Of a stretch of 64,000 bases of DNA, positions 7,716 to 17,128 are shown piece by piece. The DNA is from Dietzia massiliensis. GTDB lineage: Bacteria; Actinomycetota; Actinomycetes; Mycobacteriales; Mycobacteriaceae. The notes under the pieces were generated by a model. It saw only the letters and a program-made list of their open reading frames with translations. It was not told where the DNA came from and searched no databases. Both the position numbers and the translations under genes were made by a program. The stretch spans positions 1-64,000 of the forward strand of contig NZ_JAHBAV010000007.1 in NCBI RefSeq assembly GCF_018390595.1, read 5' to 3'. Within the stretch, counting starts at the first letter, position 1; every line of letters begins with the position of its first letter.

Positions 7716-10700
7716 TCAGGCGAACGCCTCGTCCACCAGAGCCTTCTGCTCGACGGCGTGGACCTTGCTCAGGCCGGTCGAGGTGGCGGCCATCGGGCGA
7801 CGGGAGACCCGCTTGAGCGGCGGGAAGTCGTCGATCCGCTCCGGCAGTTCGAGCGCGAGGAAGCTCCACGCACCCTGGTTGGCCGGCTCCTCCTGGACCC
7901 AGCGGACCTCGGTGAGGTTCGGGTAGTGGTCCAGCGCCTCACGCATGCGGCGGTGGGGGACCGGGTAGAGCTGCTCGAGGCGGACGATCGCGATGTCGTC
8001 GCGGCCCTCCTTCTCCTGGCGGGCGGCCAACTCGTAGTAGAGCTTGCCGGACACCAGCAGCATGGTCTTGACCTTGCCCGCGTCCTTGGACCCGTCCGCG
8101 AACGTCGGATCATCGAGGACGGACCGGAACTTGCCGGAGGTGAAGTCCGCGATCGCGCTGACGGCCTTCTTGTTGCGCAGCATCGACTTGGGCGTGAACA
8201 CCACCTGGGGCCGCTTGATGCCGTCGGTGGCGTGGCGGCGGAGGAGGTGGAAGTAGTTCGCCGGGGTCGACGGCTGGGCGACGGTCATCGAGCCTTCCGC
8301 GCACAGCTGGAGGAACCGCTCGATGCGGCCGGACGTGTGGTCCGGGCCCATGCCCTCGTGGCCGTGGGGGAGCAGCAGGGTGACCGAGGACTTCTGTCCC
8401 CACTTGGCCTCACCGGACGAGATGTACTCGTCGATGATGGTCTGCGCACCGTTGACGAAGTCACCGAACTGCGCCTCCCAGAGCACGAGCGCGTCGGGGT
8501 CGCCGACGGAGTAGCCGTACTCGAAGCCGAGGCCCGCGTACTCGGTGAGCGCCGAGTTCCACACCTCGAAGCGGCCCTCGGCGTCCTCGAGGTTCTGGAG
8601 CGGTGAGTAGGGCTCGGAGGTGGTCTTGTCGACCACCACCGCGTGCCGCTGCGTGAAGGTGCCGCGCTGCGAGTCCTGGCCGGCCAGGCGGACGGTCTTG
8701 CCCTCACGGACGAGCGAGCCGATCGCGAGGAGCTCGGCGAAGGCCCAGTCGACGTTGCCGTTGTAGGCCATCTTCTGGCGTGCCTCGTACACCGGCTTCA
8801 CGCGCGGGTGGATGTGGAACTCCTCCGGCAGGTTGCCGAAGGCGTCGCCGATCGCGTGGATGACCGACTCGTCCACCGCCGTCACCAGTCGCTTGGGTAG
8901 CGGCTGGTTGGGCAGGATCGACTCGGAGGCCTTGACCGGGTGCTTCTCGAGCTCGCGGACCTCGTTGAAGACGCGCTCGAGCTGACCCTGGAAGTCGCGG
9001 AGGGCGTTCTCCGCCTCCTTCTCGGTGATGTCGCCACGACCGACGAGATCCTCGGTGTAGGACTGACGGACGCTCTTCTTGCCGTCGATCACCTCGTACA
9101 TCCGCGGCTGGGTCATCGACGGGTCGTCGGCCTCGTTGTGCCCGCGACGGCGGTAGCAGACGAGGTCGATCACGACGTCCTTCTTGAACTGCTGACGGAA
9201 GTCCATCGCGAGGCGGGCGACGCGCACACACGCTTCGGGGTCGTCGCCGTTCACGTGGAAGATCGGCGAGCCGATCATCTTGGCGACGTCCGTGGCGTAC
9301 TGGCTGGAGCGGCCGGCCTCGGGGGCCGTGGTGAACCCGATCTGGTTGTTGACCACGATGTGGATCGTGCCACCGGTGCGGTACCCGTCGATCTGGGAGA
9401 GGTTGAGCGTCTCGGCGACGACACCCTGGCCGGCGAACGCGGCGTCACCGTGCAGCATGAGCGGCACGACCGGGTACTCGGCGCGCCACTCCGGGTCCTC
9501 GATGAGGTCCTGCTTGGCGCGGACGATGCCCTCGAGAACCGGGTCGACCGCCTCGAGGTGGGACGGGTTGGCCGTGAGCGAGACCTTGATCTCGTTCTCG
9601 CCGAACATCTGGTACTGGATGCCCTCGGCACCGAGGTGGTACTTCACGTCGCCCGAGCCGTGCGCGGCCGAGGGGTCCATGTTGCCCTCGAACTCCGTGA
9701 AGATCTGGCGGTAGGGCTTACCGACGATGTTCGCCAGCACGTTGAGGCGACCGCGGTGCGGCATGCCGATGACGACCTCGTCCAGGCCGAACTCGGCGGC
9801 CTCGTCGATGACCGCGTCCATCATCGGGATGACGGACTCGGCGCCCTCGAGGGAGAACCGCTTCTGACCGACGTACTTGGTCTGCAGGAAGGTCTCGAAG
9901 GCCTCGGCGGCGTTGACCTTGGACAGGATGTACTTCTGCTCGGCGACGGTCGGCTTGTCGTCGACCCCCTCGATGCGCTCCTGGATCCACTGGCGCTGTT
10001 CGTTCTCGAGGATGTGGGTGTACTCGATGCCGATCTTGCGGCAGTAGGCGGCGCGCAGCGCGGCCAGCACGTCGCGCAGACGCATCTTGTCCTTGCCGAC
10101 GAATCCACCGACGGAGAACTTGCGGTCGAGGTCCCACAGGGTGAGCTCGTGCGAGTTGACGTCGAGATCCGGGTGGAAGGTGCGGCGCCGCTGCGCGTGC
10201 TTCCCGTCGAGCGGGTCGATGTCGGCCATGAGGTGGCCGCGATCGCGGTACGCGGCGATGAGCTCCAGGACGCGGGCGTCCTTGTCCACGCGGGGATCGG
10301 TGATGTCCTGGCGCCACCGGACGGGCTCGTACGGGATGCCGAGAACGTCGAAGATCTCGTCGTAGAACTCGTCCGCGAGGAGCAGGCGGTGGATCTCACG
10401 CAGGAACTCGCCCGACTCGGCACCCTGGATGATCCGGTGATCGTAGGTCGAGGTCAGCGTGGTGATCTTGCCGACGGCGTTGTTGGCCAGCTGCTCCGCG
10501 CTGGCACCCTGGAACTCGGCGGGGTACTCCATGGCGCCCACACCGAGGATCGCGCCCTGACCCACGGTCAGACGGGGCACCGAGTGCACTGTGCCGATGC
10601 CGCCCGGGTTGGTCAGCGAGACCGTGACGCCCGAGAAGTCGTCCATCGTCAGTTTGCCCTCGCGGGCGCGGGCGACGATGTCCTCGTAGGCGTCGAGGAA

Positions 10701-11564
10701 GCCGCGGAAGTCGAGCGCCTCACAGTTGCGGATGGCCGCGACCACGAGCGAGCGACCGGCCTTGGTCTTCATGTCGATGGCCAGTCCGAGGTTGATCCCC
10801 GCCGGGGTGACGGTGTGCGGCTTGCCGTCGATCTCCTCATAGTGGTTGTTCATGTTCGGGTACACCTTGATGGCCTGCACCATCGCGTACCCGATGAGGT
10901 GGGTGAAGGAGATCTTCCCACCGTGCGTGCGCTTGAGATGGTTGTTGATGACCATCCGGTTGTCGATCATCAGCTTGGCCGGGACCGCGCGGACAGAGGT
11001 CGCGGTCGGCAGCGAGAGCGACGCGTTCATGTTCTTGACGATCGCGTTGGCCGCCCCGCGCAGCGCCTTGGTCTCCGTCTCCTGAGGAGGCGTGTACTGC
11101 GGACGGGAGGGCTTGCCGACCGCCGGCGTATCGGGTTTCCTGCGTGTCTCCGGGGTGCCCGAGGGAGCCGGTACGCCCTGGCCACGCGCCTTACGGCGGG
11201 GGGACGCGTCGGCGTCCGGCTTGGCCGCGACGTCCTTGGCGGACACCGTCGGCGTCACGTCGTCCACGGTCAGCTCCGCGGCCTTCTTCTTCGCCGAGGA
11301 CCCGGTCCCCTCGTCCGCCTTGTCCGACTGCTTCGACGTCGCACGGGTCTCACCGCCGGTTCGCGCCCGGTCTCCGGCCCCGCCCGTTCCGCGCGGGGCG
11401 GTGCCGTTGGTGGAGCCGGACCCGGAGGAGGAGGCGGCCTCCGGGTTGGCCTTGAAGAATTCGTGCCAGGACTCGTCCACCGAGGACGGGTCCTTGGCGA
11501 ACCGCTCGTACATCTCGTCTACGAGCCACTGGTTCTGTCCGAACTGTGAGACGTTGTAGCTCAC
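7716..11564 (-). CDS. kgd: Multifunctional 2-oxoglutarate decarboxylase/dehydrogenase (fused E2-E1)
   Basis: The 1282-residue enzyme starts with the [15 protein letters not shown] segment, then a low-complexity linker. A dihydrolipoyl-acyltransferase-like catalytic domain follows (about 150-390, with [15 protein letters not shown] containing the catalytic His), then the ThDP-dependent E1 domain ([47 protein letters not shown]). There is no lipoyl domain; as in Kgd/OdhA of this order, E2 (SucB/AceF) supplies it. It converts 2-oxoglutarate to succinyl-CoA or succinic semialdehyde, or condenses it with glyoxylate. The GTG at 11564 is preceded by GAGAGG at 12 bp and agrees with the known short N-termini; a GTG at 11603 would add 13 residues. 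OdhI/GarA normally controls this enzyme. Confidence 0.95.
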   Translation of the reverse strand: MSYNVSQFGQNQWLVDEMYERFAKDPSSVDESWHEFFKANPEAASSSGSGSTNGTAPRGTGGAGDRARTGGETRATSKQSDKADEGTGSSAKKKAAELTVDDVTPTVSAKDVAAKPDADASPRRKARGQGVPAPSGTPETRRKPDTPAVGKPSRPQYTPPQETETKALRGAANAIVKNMNASLSLPTATSVRAVPAKLMIDNRMVINNHLKRTHGGKISFTHLIGYAMVQAIKVYPNMNNHYEEIDGKPHTVTPAGINLGLAIDMKTKAGRSLVVAAIRNCEALDFRGFLDAYEDIVARAREGKLTMDDFSGVTVSLTNPGGIGTVHSVPRLTVGQGAILGVGAMEYPAEFQGASAEQLANNAVGKITTLTSTYDHRIIQGAESGEFLREIHRLLLADEFYDEIFDVLGIPYEPVRWRQDITDPRVDKDARVLELIAAYRDRGHLMADIDPLDGKHAQRRRTFHPDLDVNSHELTLWDLDRKFSVGGFVGKDKMRLRDVLAALRAAYCRKIGIEYTHILENEQRQWIQERIEGVDDKPTVAEQKYILSKVNAAEAFETFLQTKYVGQKRFSLEGAESVIPMMDAVIDEAAEFGLDEVVIGMPHRGRLNVLANIVGKPYRQIFTEFEGNMDPSAAHGSGDVKYHLGAEGIQYQMFGENEIKVSLTANPSHLEAVDPVLEGIVRAKQDLIEDPEWRAEYPVVPLMLHGDAAFAGQGVVAETLNLSQIDGYRTGGTIHIVVNNQIGFTTAPEAGRSSQYATDVAKMIGSPIFHVNGDDPEACVRVARLAMDFRQQFKKDVVIDLVCYRRRGHNEADDPSMTQPRMYEVIDGKKSVRQSYTEDLVGRGDITEKEAENALRDFQGQLERVFNEVRELEKHPVKASESILPNQPLPKRLVTAVDESVIHAIGDAFGNLPEEFHIHPRVKPVYEARQKMAYNGNVDWAFAELLAIGSLVREGKTVRLAGQDSQRGTFTQRHAVVVDKTTSEPYSPLQNLEDAEGRFEVWNSALTEYAGLGFEYGYSVGDPDALVLWEAQFGDFVNGAQTIIDEYISSGEAKWGQKSSVTLLLPHGHEGMGPDHTSGRIERFLQLCAEGSMTVAQPSTPANYFHLLRRHATDGIKRPQVVFTPKSMLRNKKAVSAIADFTSGKFRSVLDDPTFADGSKDAGKVKTMLLVSGKLYYELAARQEKEGRDDIAIVRLEQLYPVPHRRMREALDHYPNLTEVRWVQEEPANQGAWSFLALELPERIDDFPPLKRVSRRPMAATSTGLSKVHAVEQKALVDEAFA

Positions 11565-11617
11565 GATCTTGTGGTGCCTCTCTGGTTCTGTGGTGGGTTT
11601 CACACGTCAATGGATCC

Positions 11618-11623
11618 AGGCTA
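11618..11623 (-). promoter_or_regulatory. Candidate -10 element of kgd
   Basis: TAGCCT on the minus strand would start transcription near 11611. That gives a leader of about 47 nt to the preferred GTG at 11564, or a nearly leaderless transcript for the alternative GTG at 11603. No good -35 hexamer is visible. Confidence 0.35.
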
Positions 11624-11718
11624 GACCGTCTGCCCGATCGGGGCTTTCCGATCTCACCTGACAGGGGGATGCCACTCGCCCGTCACCGTGGGTTCACGCG
11701 GTGGGCCGGGTCGTCTGT

Positions 11719-12405
11719 TCATGCAGTGGGCCACGCCGTGGGGGGCGCACCGAAGGTCGCGTCGGCGGTGTCCACGACCGTCCGTCCGAGTCGCCGGTTG
11801 CCCCAGCCACCGACCGCCGCCCCGAGCCCGGCGGGCGCGAGTTTGCCCACGGCCAACCCGGCGCGTTTGACGGCGAACTTGCGGACGAAACGACTCAGCA
11901 TGCGGCGGTTGATCTCCTTGAGACCGGGCACGTGCAGCGACCTGCTCGCCAGCGAGCCCGCGCCGCCGGACGACCCGACCGCGTTGGCGAGGATCGCCGT
12001 GCCGGACGCTCCGAGCATCACGGTCATGACCAGGAGTTCCTCGTGTTCGCCCTCACGGACGTCGATGCCGTGCACCTCCGCCACCGCCAGCGTGTAGAAG
12101 GCGGCCGCCTCCAGGAACACCAGGGACTCCGCGCCGACCGCGCCGAACGCGACGATCGTGCCGATGCCGGGAACGGCGGCGGTGGCGCCCACGGCCGCAC
12201 CGGAGGCGGTGACGGCGGCGAGGAAGCGGCTGTCGAGACGTTCGCGGATCCGCGCGGGCGACTCGTCGGGGTGTGCGCGACGGAGCTGGCGGACGTAGGC
12301 GCGGGCGGCGCCGGCCTGACCTCGGATCGCCCGGCGCAGGGCTGCCGTCACCAGCCCCGCGGCGGGACCGGAGGCGTCGGCTTGGGCGGGGACGCGGTCG
12401 GGCAC
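11719..12405 (-). CDS. EcsC-like hydrophobic protein (Rv1249c-like)
   Basis: The 228-residue protein contains an Ala/Gly-rich hydrophobic region (VTASGAAVGATAAVPGIGTIVAFGAVGAESLVFLEAAAF in two runs, about residues 68-105) and further Gly-rich amphipathic helices. This pattern is found in EcsC-type peripheral membrane proteins. It ends with a Gly-rich segment (GLAVGKLAPAGLGAAVGGWG) and a Pro-rich tail. The function is unknown. It lies next to kgd on the same strand, as Rv1249c does in mycobacteria, although about 150 bp and the kgd promoter separate them. The GTG start at 12405 has an AGGAG about 10 bp upstream. Confidence 0.7.
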   Translation of the reverse strand: MPDRVPAQADASGPAAGLVTAALRRAIRGQAGAARAYVRQLRRAHPDESPARIRERLDSRFLAAVTASGAAVGATAAVPGIGTIVAFGAVGAESLVFLEAAAFYTLAVAEVHGIDVREGEHEELLVMTVMLGASGTAILANAVGSSGGAGSLASRSLHVPGLKEINRRMLSRFVRKFAVKRAGLAVGKLAPAGLGAAVGGWGNRRLGRTVVDTADATFGAPPTAWPTA

Positions 12406-12491
12406 TGGTCACTCACTCCTGGGGGTCGTGGCGGGCGGTCGGCTCGAGCCGCTCGTACCACCACGGTACGCAACCTGGGGCGGGGCGCGCC

Positions 12492-13826
12492 CTAGGGCAG
12501 TACACGCTCGGTGTACTCGTTGCCGAAGAGCCGATCGGGGTCGAGTCGGTCGCGCACCGAGACGAAGTCGTCGAAGCGCTCGACCATCGTCGACAGGTCC
12601 GCGGCGGTCCGGGTGTGCATCTTGCCCCAGTGCGGTCTCCCGCCCGAGGCGAGGAAGATCGACTCGGCCAGCCGGAACAATTCGGTGTGGTCCATCCGAT
12701 GGTACTGGTGGACGGCGATGTAGCAGACCTCGCGGTGGTGGGCCGTGGACATCCACACGTCGTCGGCGGCGGCGAACCGAACCTCCACGGGGAACGGCGT
12801 GACGACGCCGGACCGGTCGATCGTGTCGCGCAGGTCCCGCAGCACGCCGGAGGCGGCGCCGAGGGGCACCGCGTACTCCATCTCGCGGAACCGCACGCGC
12901 CGCGGCGACGCGAACACACGGTAGCTGCGATCCGTGAACCCGCGGGCGGACAGCGCCCGCGAGGCGACGCGGTTGAGCCGGGGCGTCAGTGTCGGCCTGC
13001 GCGTCGCGGCGCGGCACAACGCGTCGAACGCCTCGTTGGACAGGAACTCGTCGCTCACCAGCTCGCGGACACGGCCCACGGGGCTGAGCTCAGTGTCCCC
13101 GGGCAGGCGGGTGTTGCGCTTGACGGTGATCGCGTCGGTGTGCGGGAACCAGAAGAACTCGGCATGGTCGGCGGACCGGGCGAACCCCTCCAGATCCTGC
13201 AGAGCGGCCGAGAGCGTCCACGGGCGTTCCTCGGCCCGCAGGGCGAAGGCGGGCACGCACCGGATCGTCATCTTGGTGATGACCCCCAGGGCTCCGATCC
13301 CGAGACGCGCGGCCTCGAAGACCTCCGGATGCGAGGTCGGCGAGCAGGAGAGGACGGACCCGTCGGCGGCGACGAGCTGCAGTCCGACGACGGTGGCGGG
13401 CAGCCCGGGCGCTCCGCACCCGGTGCCGTGGGTCCCGGTGGACACCGCGCCGGCGAGCGACTGCTCCGCGAAGTCCCCGAGGTTCTGCTGCGCCAACCCG
13501 AGTTCCCAGAGCAGAGGGCCCAGCCGGTGCAGGCGGGTCCCGGCCCAGACCGTCACGTCGGCGCCGTCGACCCGGCCGGCCGCGTCGCGGGTCGGCACGA
13601 TCGACTCGATGCCGGTCAGGTCGTCAAGGGATACCAGGACCCCGTCGGTCGCCGCGGCCGGCGTGAAGGAGTGCCCGGCGCCCACACACTTGACCCGGTC
13701 ACCACGCTCCGCGGCCGCGGTCACCACGTCGCTCACCTCGGCGACTGTCGTGGGCGCCCGCCGATCCGACGGGGTCGCCAGCACGTTGCCAGCCCAGTTC
13801 TGCCAGGGGGACACCGAGGTCGTCAT
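12492..13826 (-). CDS. FAD-linked aldonolactone oxidase/dehydrogenase (D-arabinono-1,4-lactone oxidase family)
   Basis: The 444-residue flavoenzyme has an N-terminal VAO-type FAD domain with CVGAGHSFTP at about 48-57; the His in GHS is the usual site of covalent flavin attachment in this family. A C-terminal ALO domain ends with the conserved HWGKMHT motif (about 399-405), where Lys binds the substrate. It oxidises an aldonolactone such as L-gulono- or D-arabinono-1,4-lactone. Whether O2 or cytochrome c is the acceptor cannot be read from the sequence; mycobacterial Rv1771 is reported as a dehydrogenase. It is cytosolic with no signal peptide. The ATG at 13826 has TACTCT 8 bp upstream and no Shine-Dalgarno. 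It is divergent from the TetR cassette. Confidence 0.85.
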   Translation of the reverse strand: MTTSVSPWQNWAGNVLATPSDRRAPTTVAEVSDVVTAAAERGDRVKCVGAGHSFTPAAATDGVLVSLDDLTGIESIVPTRDAAGRVDGADVTVWAGTRLHRLGPLLWELGLAQQNLGDFAEQSLAGAVSTGTHGTGCGAPGLPATVVGLQLVAADGSVLSCSPTSHPEVFEAARLGIGALGVITKMTIRCVPAFALRAEERPWTLSAALQDLEGFARSADHAEFFWFPHTDAITVKRNTRLPGDTELSPVGRVRELVSDEFLSNEAFDALCRAATRRPTLTPRLNRVASRALSARGFTDRSYRVFASPRRVRFREMEYAVPLGAASGVLRDLRDTIDRSGVVTPFPVEVRFAAADDVWMSTAHHREVCYIAVHQYHRMDHTELFRLAESIFLASGGRPHWGKMHTRTAADLSTMVERFDDFVSVRDRLDPDRLFGNEYTERVLP

Positions 13827-13834
13827 GGCTGGAG

Positions 13835-13840
13835 AGAGTA
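13835..13840 (-). promoter_or_regulatory. Candidate -10 element of the lactone oxidase gene
   Basis: TACTCT on the minus strand lies 8 bp before the ATG at 13826. It fits TANNNT with a start at or next to the initiation codon. Confidence 0.45.
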
Positions 13841-13957
13841 CCCGCGGGCGGCCGGACCGGGAGCCGTCCTGGACAATCGACCTGAATAGATGACGGAGGC
13901 CCGGACGGCCGGGGGAGCAGAGGCCTGTTATCGGTGTCTACTCCCTCCTCGCCGTCG

Positions 13958-13963
13958 TACCAT
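13958..13963 (+). promoter_or_regulatory. Candidate -10 element of the TetR cassette
   Basis: TACCAT lies exactly 6 bp upstream of the GTG at 13970, with no Shine-Dalgarno between them. This is the geometry of a leaderless promoter. Confidence 0.5.
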
Positions 13964-13969
13964 GGACGG

Positions 13970-14608
13970 GTGACCAGACGACTACCTGCCGATCAGCGCC
14001 GGGCGCAGCTCCTCCAGGCCGCGCTGGAGATCGCCGAGCACGACGGCCTCGGGGCGGTGACCGTGCGAGGCGTCGCCGAGCGTGCCGGCGTCTCCCTCGG
14101 TGTCGTCCACTACTGCTACACCGACAAGGAGGAACTCCTCCGAGAGGTGATCGGCGCTGTGAACTCCGAGGTGCACCAGGCCGCCAGGGCCTTCGTGAGC
14201 GTCGACTTCGATTCGGGCGCCCGCGGGACGGAGGGCCTCCGCCGCCGGCTGTATGAGGCGATCGACCTGATCTGGGCGGTCATCTCCGCGTCGCCGGATC
14301 GGCAGTTGCTCACCTACGAGATCGTCTCGTACTCGTTGCGGACGCACGGTTTGCCGGAGGTGGGGTTGGCCCGGGACCAGCAGGAGTCGAACGAGGCGAT
14401 CGTGCGCTCCGTCCTGGAGCGCACCGCCGAGTCGGCCGGCGTGCGGTGGGGCATGGGCCTGGACGACATGGTGCGGGTGGTGCTGTCGATCATCACCGGC
14501 ATCAGCCTGCGGTGGCAGATCTACCGGGACGACGACGAGGCCAACGACCTCCTGCGCCGTGCGGTCGACCTCGTGGTGCGGGACGCGCGGCCCGCCGACG
14601 GTGCGTAG
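13970..14608 (+). CDS. TetR/AcrR-family transcriptional regulator
   Basis: The 212-residue protein has an N-terminal TetR helix-turn-helix: AALEIAEHDGLGAVTVRGVAERAGVSLGVVHYCYTDKEELL covers helices 1-4 at about 17-57. An all-helical ligand/dimer domain without recognisable ligand motif follows. It probably represses its own cassette, the PLP enzyme, hydrolase and MFS genes, in response to their substrate; this is inferred from the overlaps. The GTG start at 13970 is chosen because it directly precedes the DNA-binding domain and follows a TACCAT hexamer by 6 bp; a GTG at 13934 is possible. The coding end overlaps the next gene by 8 bp. Confidence 0.88.
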   Translation: MTRRLPADQRRAQLLQAALEIAEHDGLGAVTVRGVAERAGVSLGVVHYCYTDKEELLREVIGAVNSEVHQAARAFVSVDFDSGARGTEGLRRRLYEAIDLIWAVISASPDRQLLTYEIVSYSLRTHGLPEVGLARDQQESNEAIVRSVLERTAESAGVRWGMGLDDMVRVVLSIITGISLRWQIYRDDDEANDLLRRAVDLVVRDARPADGA

Positions 14609-15797
14609 CCCGGCCCGGGCCCACCCGCTCGGAGTCGTCGGCGCCCTGGACGCCGCGACAGCCGACATCGACGCGCCGCTCGCCGCGCTGCACCTGCCGA
14701 GCCTGCGGGCGAACCTGCGGGATCTGCGCCGGCGGGCCGGTGGCACCAGGATCCGCATCGCCAGCAAATCAGTGCGGTCGCGTGGAGTGCTCCGCGAGGT
14801 ACTCGGGGCCGACCTGCTCGGGGACGAGGCGGTCCGTGGCGTCATGGCGTACTCGCTCTCCGAGGCGCTGTGGCTCGTCGACTCGGGGTGCGACGACGTC
14901 CTCATGGGGTACCCCGCCGTCGACCGCGCGGCCCTGGGCCGCCTCGGTGCGGACGCGGCGGCCCTCGACGCCGTGACCCTCATGATCGACCACCCGCGGC
15001 AGCTGGAGATCGCCCGCGAGGCCGGGGCGGGCGGCGCGCGGGTTTGCATCGACGTCGACTCGTCGCTGCGGTTGGGTCCGGTCCACCTCGGGGTCCGGCG
15101 GTCTCCCCTCCGCGGCCCGGAGGACGTGGCCCCCCTGGTGCGTCACGCCACCGGCGAGGGGTTCCGCGTGGTCGGCGCGATGTTCTACGAGGCACAGGTC
15201 GCAGGGGTGCCGGACGACGTCCCCGGGGTCGGCGTGGTCAAGCGACTGTCGATGCGTCGGCTCCGCGGGGTGCGCGAGGCGGTCGCCGGGGTGATCGCGG
15301 ACATCACCGGACAGTGGCCGGAGATCATCAACTCCGGGGGCACGGGATCGGTCGCGGAGAGCGCCGCGGCGCCGGCCGTCACGGAGGTCACCGCCGGGTC
15401 CGGCCTGTACGCCCCGGGCCTGTTCGACGCGTACCGCTCCTTCACCCCACGGCCGGCCCTGATGTTCGCGCTGCCCGCCGTACGCCGACCCGCGTCCGGG
15501 CTGACCACTTTCCTCTACGGCGGGTACGTCGCGTCCGGACCCCCGGGCAGGGACCGACTGCCGGTGCCCGTCGCGCCGGCGGGGATGCGATACCTCGGCC
15601 GGGAGGGCGCCGGAGAGGTCCAGACGCCCGTGCGCGGGGAGGTGCCCATCGGCGGGCGTGCCTGGTGGAGGCACGCCAAGGCGGGTGAGCTGTGCGAGCG
15701 GTTCGACACGCTGCACGTGGTGGACGAGACTGCTGACGGGCCCGCCCTCGTGGACCGCTGGCCCACCTACCGTGGTGAAGGGAAGTGTTTCGGATGA
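14601..15797 (+). CDS. PLP-dependent alanine-racemase-fold enzyme (D-threonine-aldolase-like, Rv1769-like)
   Basis: The 398-residue protein has the fold-type III (alanine racemase N-terminal) pattern. IRIASKSVRS contains the probable PLP-binding Lys56, followed by DDVLMGYPAVD, CIDVDSSLRLG and a C-terminal beta domain ending in RWPTYRGEGKCFG. Family members include D-threonine aldolases and amino-acid deaminases or racemases; the substrate here is unknown. It sits between a TetR gene and M20 and MFS genes, which suggests catabolism of an imported amino-acid derivative. The gene order lactone oxidase - this family resembles Rv1771-Rv1769. The GTG at 14601 overlaps the TetR stop; its own stop overlaps the next ATG. 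Confidence 0.78.
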   Translation: MRSPARAHPLGVVGALDAATADIDAPLAALHLPSLRANLRDLRRRAGGTRIRIASKSVRSRGVLREVLGADLLGDEAVRGVMAYSLSEALWLVDSGCDDVLMGYPAVDRAALGRLGADAAALDAVTLMIDHPRQLEIAREAGAGGARVCIDVDSSLRLGPVHLGVRRSPLRGPEDVAPLVRHATGEGFRVVGAMFYEAQVAGVPDDVPGVGVVKRLSMRRLRGVREAVAGVIADITGQWPEIINSGGTGSVAESAAAPAVTEVTAGSGLYAPGLFDAYRSFTPRPALMFALPAVRRPASGLTTFLYGGYVASGPPGRDRLPVPVAPAGMRYLGREGAGEVQTPVRGEVPIGGRAWWRHAKAGELCERFDTLHVVDETADGPALVDRWPTYRGEGKCFG

Positions 15798-17128
15798 CCG
15801 ACGCCCACGACATGACCGACAGGGCCCGGGAGCGGATGCGCGCGGAGGCCGTCTCGATCACGGCCGACCTCGTCGCCATCGATTCGACCAACACCGGTGA
15901 TCCGTCGACGATCGGCGACGGCGAGACCCGTGTCTGTCGGCGGATCGCCGAGTACCTCAGCGAGGTCGGCATCGACAGCGAACTCGTGGAGTCGGTGCCG
16001 GGCAGGGGCAGCCTGTTCGCACGGTTGGAGGGGGCGGATCCGCAGGCGGGTGGTCTCGTCGTGCACGGTCATGTCGACGTCGTGCCGGCGGTCGCCGAGG
16101 ACTGGTCCGTCCCGCCCTTCGCGGGCGAGATCCGGGACGGGTGGCTCTACGGACGCGGCACCGTCGACATGAAGAACATGATCGGCATGATGCTCGCCGT
16201 CGTGCGCCACTACCGCCGGGAAGGGATCGTCCCCCGCCGGCCCCTTCTGCTCGCCTTCTTCGCCGACGAGGAGGCGGCCGGCATCATGGGCGCCAAGTGG
16301 ATCGTCCGCGAACGCCCCGAGATCTTCGACGGCATGACCCAGGCGCTCAGCGAGGTCGGCGGGTGGTCGGTGCCCGTGGCCGGACGCCGCCTGTACCCGA
16401 TCGCGGTCGCGGAGAAGGGGGTGGCCTGGGCGAAGGTGACCGCACACGGGGCCGCCGCACACGCCTCGCGCCCCACGCCCGACAACGCCGTCGCTGCCGT
16501 CGCGGGTGCGGTTCACCGCGTCGCCGGCATCGACTTCCCGGTGGAACCCACCGAGGCCAACACCGCGCTCGCCGCGACGGTCGGCCGTATCGCCGGCGGC
16601 AGCGGGGATATCGCGGAACTGCCGGACCGCCTCGAGGTCCTCGGCCACTTCGGCCCGCTCGTCGCCGCCTCCCTGTCGCACACCGCGTCGCCGACCGTCC
16701 TGTCCGCCGGGTACAAGACCAACGTCATCCCGACCGAGGCGCACGCCGAGATCGACTGCCGTGTCCTGCCCGGCGGCGAGGAGACGTTCCGCGCGGAGGT
16801 GGAGCGGGAGCTCGGGCCGGACGTGTCGGTCGAGTGGATCTGGCAGCCGCCCATCGCGGCCCCGGCGGACGCGCCCCTGGTCGACGTGATCGGCGAGGCC
16901 GTCCGCGAGTCGGATCCGGACGCCCTGGTGGTGCCCTACCTCCTGCCCGCCAGCACCGACAACAAGCATCTCGCCGAGCTGGGGATCGACGGATACGGAT
17001 TCGTCCCGCTGCGCGTGCCCGACGAGTTCGACGTGTTCGGGCACTTCCACGCCGTCGACGAACGAGTGCCCGTCGACGCGCTGCACTTCGGTGCCGACGT
17101 GCTTGCGCGCGTGCTCCGGTCGGCGTGA
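15794..17128 (+). CDS. M20-family metallohydrolase (ArgE/DapE/CPG2 type)
   Basis: The 444-residue cytosolic zinc hydrolase has clear metal ligands: HGHVDVVP (first His and catalytic Asp), YGRGTVDMKN (bridging Asp), FFADEEAAG (Glu-Glu catalytic base and ligand), and FHAVDE near the C-terminus (last His). A dimerisation domain interrupts the fold (about 190-320, VTAHGAAAHASRP). The family cleaves amide bonds of N-acyl amino acids, dipeptides or succinyl-diaminopimelate. The carried-along PLP and MFS genes fit a scavenging pathway. The ATG at 15794 lies in an ATGA overlap with the previous stop and has AAGGGA 10 bp upstream. It overlaps the MFS start. Confidence 0.9.
   Translation: MTDAHDMTDRARERMRAEAVSITADLVAIDSTNTGDPSTIGDGETRVCRRIAEYLSEVGIDSELVESVPGRGSLFARLEGADPQAGGLVVHGHVDVVPAVAEDWSVPPFAGEIRDGWLYGRGTVDMKNMIGMMLAVVRHYRREGIVPRRPLLLAFFADEEAAGIMGAKWIVRERPEIFDGMTQALSEVGGWSVPVAGRRLYPIAVAEKGVAWAKVTAHGAAAHASRPTPDNAVAAVAGAVHRVAGIDFPVEPTEANTALAATVGRIAGGSGDIAELPDRLEVLGHFGPLVAASLSHTASPTVLSAGYKTNVIPTEAHAEIDCRVLPGGEETFRAEVERELGPDVSVEWIWQPPIAAPADAPLVDVIGEAVRESDPDALVVPYLLPASTDNKHLAELGIDGYGFVPLRVPDEFDVFGHFHAVDERVPVDALHFGADVLARVLRSA

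Noticed and set aside
8940-11549. 869-codon open frame antisense to kgd
   Set aside because: A shadow of the GC-rich kgd coding strand, with a Leu/Asp/Val/Arg-biased product and no domain.
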